Shown: positions 5,361 through 9,434 of the stretch, one piece after another | How the letters are laid out: each line of letters opens with the position of its first letter | Position numbering within the stretch: the stretch's first letter is position 1 | Source of the DNA: Streptosporangiaceae bacterium | GTDB lineage: Bacteria > Actinomycetota > Actinomycetes > Streptosporangiales > Streptosporangiaceae | Assembly (NCBI GenBank): GCA_030052355.1 | Contig: JASIGS010000370.1 | Location: 1-9,434, forward strand | Length of the DNA: 9,434 nucleotides | Direction of reading: 5' to 3' | Notes under the pieces: generated by a model | Databases searched by the model: none | The model's input: only the letters and a program-made list of their open reading frames with translations | What the model was told of the DNA's origin: nothing | Translations under genes and position numbers: made by a program

Positions 5361-6452
5361 TCACTGGCGACCCGGCGGACCGCCTGCGCGCTCGTTGCCG
5401 AACAGGTGCTCACGTATCTCGTGCACCGTGTCGTCCAGTTGCCGCAGCGCCTCCGCTATGCGGTGCTTGGCGTGGTCGTGCGGCAGGTCGATCGCCCCCT
5501 GCAGGCTCAGGCCGACCTTATGCAGGTCGTTCACCACCCGGTCAAGCAGCTCGCGAGCGTGATGGCCGTGGCGTGCCGCCACGGCGCTACGGGCAAGATC
5601 GGCCAGATCACTGGCACGCTGCGACGGAGCGACGTCCCGCACGACGGCAAGAGTGAAGCGGCCCGTTGCGGTCGGCACCGGCTTCAGGCTGACGTTGACA
5701 GGGAACGTGGCACCGTCCTTGCGCAGCCCGACCAGCCTGCCCATCGCGCCCATCGGCCTGGCAGTCGGATGCTGGCTATACCGGGCGCGGTAGCCCTCGT
5801 GCGCGGCCCGAAGGCCGGCCGGAACAAGCAACTCCACCCGCTGGCCGATCAGCTCGCCGTGCCGGTAGCCGAACATCTCCTCCAGCCGCCGGTTGGCCAG
5901 CGCCAGGACGCCGTCGTCGTCGGCTAGCAGGACTCCGTCGTCCAGGGCGTCAACCAGCCGCCACAGTGCCGCCGGGGTGACCGTCGCCCGGTCCCCGCCT
6001 GCTGGCCCGGCCGCAGGTTCCTGCGACGACGACGCCGGGTCGGCCGCGCGCTGACCGTTGCCACGTTGCGTGCCAGGCCGTCGTGCCAGCGGGATCACCG
6101 TCCCGGGCACACTGGGCGCGAGCGCCGCCTCTACCGAGGGGTAGATCGACACCAGCCGGTCTAGCCCGTTCGCATCGAGCACCCGCCGCACAATCGGAGC
6201 CGTGACGACCAGGCGCAGCTGAGTCCCGCTGACCGCGGCACGGTGATGAGCGCGCACCAGGGCGTCCGCCCCGCCGTGATCGCAGGAGAGCGTGCCGCTC
6301 ATGTCCGCGACCAGCACCGCCGCGCCGCGGTTGATGAGGGTCAGCAGTTCCTCGCGGACATCCCCCGAGTTCGACGCGTCGATCTGCTCAGGCAGGGCCA
6401 CCACCGCCGCCTGGCGCACCCAGCGCACCGGGAGCAACGTCTCCTCAGACAC
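5361..6452 (-). CDS. STAS-PAS protein with degenerate histidine-kinase dimerisation region
   Basis: A 363-residue signalling protein. Residues 1-115 form a STAS (anti-anti-sigma) domain; ADMSGTLSCDHGG (49-61) aligns with the anti-sigma-antagonist loop, but glycine 60 replaces the usual phosphorylated serine. A Pro/Ala/Gly linker spans about 120-155. Residues 160-275 form a PAS domain with LANRRLEEMFGY (185-196), H218-EGYRARY, and RKDGATFPV (244-252). H218 occupies the position of the FixL haem-ligand histidine, though this His is also common in non-haem PAS domains. Residues 297-352 (LLDRVVNDLH...LSLQGA...DDTVHEIREHLFG) resemble the HisKA_3 helices of DosS/NarX-type kinases, retaining DLH with H311 but lacking about eight residues after it and having no HATPase domain. 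It may be a decoy or adaptor for a two-component sensor (inference). The GTG at 6450-6452 lacks a clear ribosome binding site. Confidence 0.85.
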   Translation of the reverse strand: MSEETLLPVRWVRQAAVVALPEQIDASNSGDVREELLTLINRGAAVLVADMSGTLSCDHGGADALVRAHHRAAVSGTQLRLVVTAPIVRRVLDANGLDRLVSIYPSVEAALAPSVPGTVIPLARRPGTQRGNGQRAADPASSSQEPAAGPAGGDRATVTPAALWRLVDALDDGVLLADDDGVLALANRRLEEMFGYRHGELIGQRVELLVPAGLRAAHEGYRARYSQHPTARPMGAMGRLVGLRKDGATFPVNVSLKPVPTATGRFTLAVVRDVAPSQRASDLADLARSAVAARHGHHARELLDRVVNDLHKVGLSLQGAIDLPHDHAKHRIAEALRQLDDTVHEIREHLFGNERAGGPPGRQ

Positions 6453-6575
6453 GGCGGCTGACCCGGGTGCGACCCGGCGCGAACTGAGCCGGGCAGGAAG
6501 CTGCGGTGAACGGGCGCACGCTGTCGGGCCCTCGGTTCTGGGTGAGCGGGCCGATGATGCCGCTCAGTCTAAGGG

Positions 6576-6589
6576 CGGACCAACGTCCC
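6576..6589. promoter_or_regulatory. candidate DosR-type box, distal of pair
   Basis: The minus strand reads GGGACGTTGGTCCG, 11 of 14 matches to the DosR core and nearly identical to the site at 4545-4558. It lies between the divergent STAS-PAS and aldolase genes, 130 nt from the first start and about 160 nt from the second, so it may serve either. Confidence 0.55.
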
Positions 6590-6611
6590 GCCGACCTCAG
6601 GCTGATGGGCT

Positions 6612-6625
6612 CTGACGAACGTCCC
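6612..6625. promoter_or_regulatory. candidate DosR-type box, proximal to aldolase
   Basis: The minus strand reads GGGACGTTCGTCAG: a strong arm GGGACGTT and a weaker opposite arm. It is centred 36 bp from the previous site, about three and a half helical turns. A transcript starting about 42 nt downstream (near 6655-6660) would just precede the AAGGAGG at 6656-6662. Confidence 0.4.
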
Positions 6626-6672
6626 CGGCGCCGCGCCAGGCTCAGGTCATGCGGCGAAGGAGGCAGCGTGCG

Positions 6673-6729
6673 ATGAAGCTGATGACAGCCGCGGTCCAGA
6701 CCGGTGAGCGCAACGGCGACGCAGGGTGA
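6673..6729 (+). CDS. possible 18-residue leader peptide before aldolase
   Basis: A short ORF, MKLMTAAVQTGERNGDAG, starts at ATG 6673 and is preceded by AAGGAGG (6656-6662) with a 10-nt gap, the strongest Shine-Dalgarno sequence in this intergenic region. Its TGA (6727-6729) lies 12 nt before the aldolase ATG, and the aldolase ribosome binding site AGGAG overlaps that stop. The arrangement would allow translational coupling. An in-frame ATG at 6649 would give 26 residues. I recognise no homologue, and no attenuator-like codon run is present; it may simply be a decayed or chance ORF. Confidence 0.3.
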   Translation: MKLMTAAVQTGERNGDAG

Positions 6730-6741
6730 GGAGACGCAGTG

Positions 6742-7635
6742 ATGAACCCCCGGCCACGCATCAACGACCTCGGCCTGAGCACAGGGAAAAAGGCGCGACT
6801 GCGCCGGATCCTGTATCAGAACGGACCGGGCAACGGCACCGCGATCTTGCTGCCCTATGACCAGGGGCTCGAGCACGGCCCGCGCGACTTCTCCGCCAAT
6901 CACCTGGCCAGTGATCCGGCCTACGTCATCCGGCTTGCCATCGAGGGCGGCTTCAGCGGCATCGCCCTGCAGATCGGTCTCGCCGAGAAGTTCTACTGGG
7001 ACTACGCCGGTGAAGTCCCGCTGGTCCTGAAGCTCAACGGGAAGACTGACATACCGTCAGGCATCGACCCGCTGTCGCCGCTGAACGCGACGGTGGCGGA
7101 CGCGGTCCGGCTCGGCGCCGACGCGGTCGGCTACACCCTCTACGTGGGCTCGCCGGCGCAGGAGCGCGACTTCAGCCAGTTCCGGCGCGTCCGCGAGGAC
7201 GCGGAACGACTCGGCATGCCGCTCATCGTGTGGTCCTACCCGCGCGGCGCGGCCGTCGACGCCAAGGGCGGCAAGGACTCGTTCTACGCGGTCGACTACG
7301 CCGCCAGGACGGCCAGCGAGCTCGGGGCCGACGTCGTCAAGGTCAACTTCCCGCACCCGGAGAAGCAGGCTGGCGTGCCGCCCGCCTACCAGGACGAGAT
7401 CTCCTCGCAGCACGCCATCGATGCCGTCGTCCGGTCCGCGAACAGGACGCTGCTGCTTGTCTCCGGCGGCGAGCGGGCCGACGACGCGGCCATGCTGGAG
7501 AAGGCAAGGCAGTCAATGGAGGCGGGCGCGACCGGCCTGATCTTCGGCCGGAACGTCTGGCAGCGACCGCACGAGGAGTCGCTGCACTTCGTCTCCGAGC
7601 TGCGGAAGATCCTGGCCAGGTACCCGTCAGCATGA
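6742..7635 (+). CDS. class I fructose-bisphosphate aldolase, DhnA/FbaB type
   Basis: A 297-residue TIM-barrel aldolase of the DeoC/FbaB (archaeal-type class I) family, cleaving fructose 1,6-bisphosphate to dihydroxyacetone phosphate and glyceraldehyde 3-phosphate through a Schiff base. Visible marks are the N-terminal LLPYDQGLEHGP (36-47, with D40), KLNGKT (97-102), WSYPRG (164-169, catalytic-type Tyr), the Schiff-base lysine K200 in ADVVKVNFP, SGGE (241-244) and the phosphate-binding FGRNVWQR (268-275). Length is normal and the protein looks complete. ATG 6742 was chosen, with AGGAG (6729-6733) 8 nt upstream; an adjoining GTG at 6739 would add one residue. The related fold also includes 2-amino-3,7-dideoxy-heptulosonate synthases, but the motifs favour the aldolase. 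It is the glycolytic/gluconeogenic member of the set and lies downstream of paired DosR-like boxes, suggesting induction with the low-oxygen genes. It ends 20 bp from the convergent whiB gene. Confidence 0.92.
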   Translation: MNPRPRINDLGLSTGKKARLRRILYQNGPGNGTAILLPYDQGLEHGPRDFSANHLASDPAYVIRLAIEGGFSGIALQIGLAEKFYWDYAGEVPLVLKLNGKTDIPSGIDPLSPLNATVADAVRLGADAVGYTLYVGSPAQERDFSQFRRVREDAERLGMPLIVWSYPRGAAVDAKGGKDSFYAVDYAARTASELGADVVKVNFPHPEKQAGVPPAYQDEISSQHAIDAVVRSANRTLLLVSGGERADDAAMLEKARQSMEAGATGLIFGRNVWQRPHEESLHFVSELRKILARYPSA

Positions 7636-7655
7636 CCCGCCCCGAGCCCGGGCAG

Positions 7656-7913
7656 TCACGCCGCCCTTTTCCGCCAGGCGCGTCGCCTTCGCTCGAGCCT
7701 CCGCTCGTGCAGGTTCATGCCACCCCAGATGCCGTGCTTGACGAACGTGCTCAGCGCCAGGTCCAGGCACTGAGTGCGCACCGGGCACTCCTCGCAGACG
7801 GCCCGCGCCAGCGCCTCTCTGGCCTCGCGTTCCGCCAGACCTTCGCCGTCCGGTCCGAAGAACAGCGCGGAGTCCGCGACCCGGCAAGCAACGTCGCGTT
7901 CCCAGACGAACAT
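7656..7913 (-). CDS. WhiB-family iron-sulfur transcriptional regulator
   Basis: An 85-residue WhiB-like protein. In this numbering the four [4Fe-4S] ligands are C10, C40, C43 and C49, in the family pattern C-xn-C-x2-C-x5-C. GIWGG (61-65) is the beta-turn that contacts the principal sigma factor, and the Arg/Lys-rich tail HERRLERRRRAWRKR is the usual DNA-binding end. All key residues are present. The start at ATG 7911-7913 was chosen because GGAGG (7920-7924) lies 6 nt upstream; the ATG at 7926-7928 would add MRRRW but has no Shine-Dalgarno sequence. Wbl proteins respond to O2, NO or redox state through the cluster and act with sigma-A. Which Wbl class this is cannot be settled by eye. It diverges from carbamate kinase, and a DosR-like box centred about 72 nt before this start could drive it. 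Confidence 0.95.
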   Translation of the reverse strand: MFVWERDVACRVADSALFFGPDGEGLAEREAREALARAVCEECPVRTQCLDLALSTFVKHGIWGGMNLHERRLERRRRAWRKRAA

Positions 7914-7978
7914 CCAGCGCCTCCGCATCAGTGACTCATGACCCCCGTCAGCACATCAGCGCGCGGCCACCATCGGCA

Positions 7979-7992
7979 GGGGCAAAGGTCCT
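7979..7992. promoter_or_regulatory. candidate DosR-type box between whiB and carbamate kinase
   Basis: GGGGCAAAGGTCCT matches 10 of 14 DosR-core positions and shares CAAAGGTC with the box before usp. From its centre, a start site about 42 nt away on the minus strand would give whiB a 30-nt leader with its GGAGG; on the plus strand it lies about 101 nt before carbamate kinase. The whiB assignment fits spacing better. Confidence 0.45.
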
Positions 7993-8086
7993 CACCGCAC
8001 CCGGCCAGCAGCGGCCGGCCGCGGCCAGGCGGGTTCGCGACGACCCCGCAGGCGCCCGCCGGTGGCCTGCTGCCACATTAGAGATC

Positions 8087-8992
8087 ATGAGGATCGTCGC
8101 CGCACTCGGTGGTAACGCCCTGCTGGAGCGGGGCGACAGGCCGGACTCTGACATTCAGCAATCACACGTAGAGCACGCGGTAGCGGCCCTGGCCCCGCTG
8201 GCGCACCAGCATGACCTGATCGTCACGCACGGGAACGGCCCGCAGGTGGGCATGCTGGCGCTCGAAAGCGCGCGGGATCCGGCGCTGTCGCATCCGTATC
8301 CATTCGACGTGCTGGGCGCTCAGACGCAAGGCATGATCGGCTACTGGCTGGTGCAGGCGCTGGCGGCGGCCATTCCCGGTGCGCGGGTCGGGTGCCTGAT
8401 CTGCCAGACCCGGGTCGACCCCGCCGATCCGGCGTTCGGCAATCCGACCAAGTTTGTCGGCCCGGTGTACCCGGAGGAGCAGGCTCGCGCCCTGGCCGCA
8501 GAGCGCGGCTGGACCATCGGCCGTGACGGTGTCGCCTGGCGCCGCGTGGTCGCATCCCCCGAGCCGCGCGAGATCGTGGAGATGTCCCTGATCAAGACGC
8601 TGATCGCAGCCGGGGTTCTGGTCGTGTGCGCCGGGGGCGGCGGTATCCCGGTGACGGCGGACGACGCCGGCGCGCTGCACGGCGTCGAAGCCGTGGTGGA
8701 CAAGGACCTGACGGCGGCGCTGCTCGCCGGTGCCGTGGACGCCGACGCGCTGTTGCTGCTGACCGACGTCGACTCGGTGACCGACGGCTTCGGCACCCCC
8801 GGCGCCCGGCCGGTCTCCCACGGCACGCCGGCCGAGCTGCGGGCACTGGCCCTGCCCGCTGGCTCCATGGGCCCCAAGGTCGAGGCCGCGTGCCGGTTCG
8901 CGGAGACGACCGGCCGGATCGCGGCGATCGGCCGCCTCGATGATGCGCAGGGGCTCCTGGCCGGGACCGCGGGCACGACCGTGCGCCGGTAG
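8087..8992 (+). CDS. arcC: carbamate kinase
   Basis: A 301-residue amino-acid-kinase-fold enzyme. It makes ATP from carbamoyl phosphate and ADP, the last step of the arginine deiminase pathway. Family blocks are ALGGNALL (6-13), THGNGPQVG (47-55), CQTRVDP (106-112), the inserted PYP-lid region (about 120-165), CAGGGGIPV (181-189), VVDKDLTAALLA (203-214), LLLTDVDSV (223-231) and GSMGPKVEAA (259-268). Length matches the family, and no key residue is missing. The ATG at 8087 was chosen because homology begins exactly there. An in-frame extension to 7931 is unsupported. No ribosome binding site precedes it; CACATT (8074-8079) could be a -10 for a leaderless transcript. It converges with an ornithine carbamoyltransferase gene, its pathway partner, rather than sharing an operon with it. 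Substrate-level ATP formation without oxygen suits the hypoxia theme. Confidence 0.96.
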   Translation: MRIVAALGGNALLERGDRPDSDIQQSHVEHAVAALAPLAHQHDLIVTHGNGPQVGMLALESARDPALSHPYPFDVLGAQTQGMIGYWLVQALAAAIPGARVGCLICQTRVDPADPAFGNPTKFVGPVYPEEQARALAAERGWTIGRDGVAWRRVVASPEPREIVEMSLIKTLIAAGVLVVCAGGGGIPVTADDAGALHGVEAVVDKDLTAALLAGAVDADALLLLTDVDSVTDGFGTPGARPVSHGTPAELRALALPAGSMGPKVEAACRFAETTGRIAAIGRLDDAQGLLAGTAGTTVRR

Positions 8993-9023
8993 CAACGCGC
9001 GCGCCGGCGGTCCCGGTGGAGCG

Positions 9024-9434
9024 TTAGCCCTCCGGCGGCTCGAGCACGGACAGCTGTTCTGGTGGCACGATCGTGGCCAGCATCGTGGCCTTGATCGTGT
9101 GCATCCTGTTCTCGGCCTGGTCGAACACGATCGATGCCGCGGACTCAAACACGTCATCGGTGACCTCGAGGGCATCGATGCCGCGCTTGTCATAGATCTG
9201 CTGGCCGATCTGCGTGTGCCGGTTGTGCAAGGCCGGCAGGCAGTGCATGAACCTGACCGCGGGGTTACCGGTGGCTGCCAGCACGGCCGCGTTCACCTGG
9301 TAGGGCAGCAGCTGATCGATGCGCTGGTCCCACTTCTCCGGCGGTTCGCCCATCGACAGCCACACGTCGGTGTAGATGAAGTCGGTGCCAAGCACCGCGG
9401 GGCCGACGTCATCGGTCACCGTCAGCCGGGCACC
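9024..9434 (-). CDS. arcB: ornithine carbamoyltransferase, C-terminal part (truncated by window edge)
   Basis: The last 136 residues of an ornithine carbamoyltransferase whose N-terminus lies beyond 9434; full-length family members have roughly 310-340 residues. The reading frame is open through the window edge, so the GTG at 9419 is internal. The visible part holds [12 protein letters not shown], the ornithine-binding [11 protein letters not shown] loop with its catalytic-type Cys, [27 protein letters not shown] and the final helix. The carbamoyl-phosphate motif (STRT type) would lie outside. The FES...[13 protein letters not shown] block resembles catabolic ArcB enzymes, and carbamate kinase next door supports phosphorolysis of citrulline to ornithine and carbamoyl phosphate; biosynthetic ArgF cannot be excluded from this fragment. 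Arginine deiminase, if present, should lie upstream on this strand, outside the window. Its stop is 31 bp from that of the convergent carbamate kinase. Confidence 0.93.
   Translation of the reverse strand, partial: GARLTVTDDVGPAVLGTDFIYTDVWLSMGEPPEKWDQRIDQLLPYQVNAAVLAATGNPAVRFMHCLPALHNRHTQIGQQIYDKRGIDALEVTDDVFESAASIVFDQAENRMHTIKATMLATIVPPEQLSVLEPPEG

Noticed and set aside
5341..5368. GCCAG/CTGGC hairpin between the SRPBCC-like and STAS-PAS genes as a terminator
   Set aside because: A 5-bp stem with an 18-nt loop is not convincing, although a bidirectional terminator would be expected there.
6091..6104. GGGATCACCGTCCC, a DosR-like palindrome
   Set aside because: It lies in the middle of the STAS-PAS coding sequence (linker region) with no promoter context; one such match in about 9 kb of GC-rich DNA is expected by chance.
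8031..8047. GGGTTCGCGACGACCCC before carbamate kinase as a DosR box
   Set aside because: The arms GGGT/ACCC are two bases too far apart for the 14-bp motif and lack the GAC/GTC core.
7929..8086. In-frame upstream extension of carbamate kinase to 353 residues (from 7931)
   Set aside because: The added 52 residues have no family similarity, and carbamate kinases begin at the MRIVAALGGNAL-type strand.
8993..9025. Hairpin AACGC/GCGTT between the carbamate kinase and carbamoyltransferase stops as a terminator
   Set aside because: Only five base pairs with a 22-nt loop and one mismatch beyond; too weak to call.

Overview
The window is GC-rich (over 65% by eye) with dense G/C third-position codons and frequent GTG starts. 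It carries a WhiB-family Fe-S regulator, a family confined to Actinomycetota and their phages. The host is therefore an actinomycete; nothing in the window fixes the genus. No rRNA, tRNA, CRISPR array, transposase or integrase was seen.

Layout. (1) 11-2441, minus strand: a pyridoxamine-phosphate-oxidase-like split-barrel flavoprotein, then a single-domain universal stress protein, then a GNAT-AAA+ fusion whose GTG start overlaps the usp stop codon. (2) 2585-3331, plus: a beta-phosphoglucomutase-like HAD hydrolase, divergent from region 1 and ending at a strong hairpin terminator shared with (3) 3415-4455, minus: a zinc alcohol dehydrogenase. (4) 4456-4801: a 346-bp divergent intergenic region with several palindromes and a 107-bp inverted-repeat element. 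(5) 4802-5341, plus: an uncharacterised SRPBCC-like protein. (6) 5361-6452, minus: a STAS-PAS protein ending in what looks like a histidine-kinase dimerisation helix pair without the ATPase domain. (7) 6742-7635, plus: an archaeal/DhnA-type class I fructose-bisphosphate aldolase with a possible 18-residue leader ORF. (8) 7656-7913, minus: whiB-like. (9) 8087-8992, plus: carbamate kinase; and 9024-9434, minus: the C-terminal part of an ornithine carbamoyltransferase cut by the window edge.

Unifying signal. Nearly every intergenic region with a promoter holds one or more 14-bp imperfect palindromes resembling the DosR/DevR box of mycobacteria (core GGGAC-N4-GTCCC). The best is the perfect palindrome at 4753-4766. 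The gene content fits such a regulon: universal stress protein, split-barrel flavoprotein, alcohol dehydrogenase, substrate-level ATP synthesis from carbamoyl phosphate, glycolytic aldolase, Fe-S WhiB and a PAS sensor. My reading is that this is part of a hypoxia/dormancy island controlled by a DosR-type response regulator (OsdR-like in streptomycetes) encoded outside the window. The regulator link is inference from motif and context.

The least familiar parts are the GNAT-AAA+ fusion coupled to usp, the kinase-less STAS-PAS protein, the SRPBCC-like gene under a triple box array, and the 107-bp inverted-repeat element.
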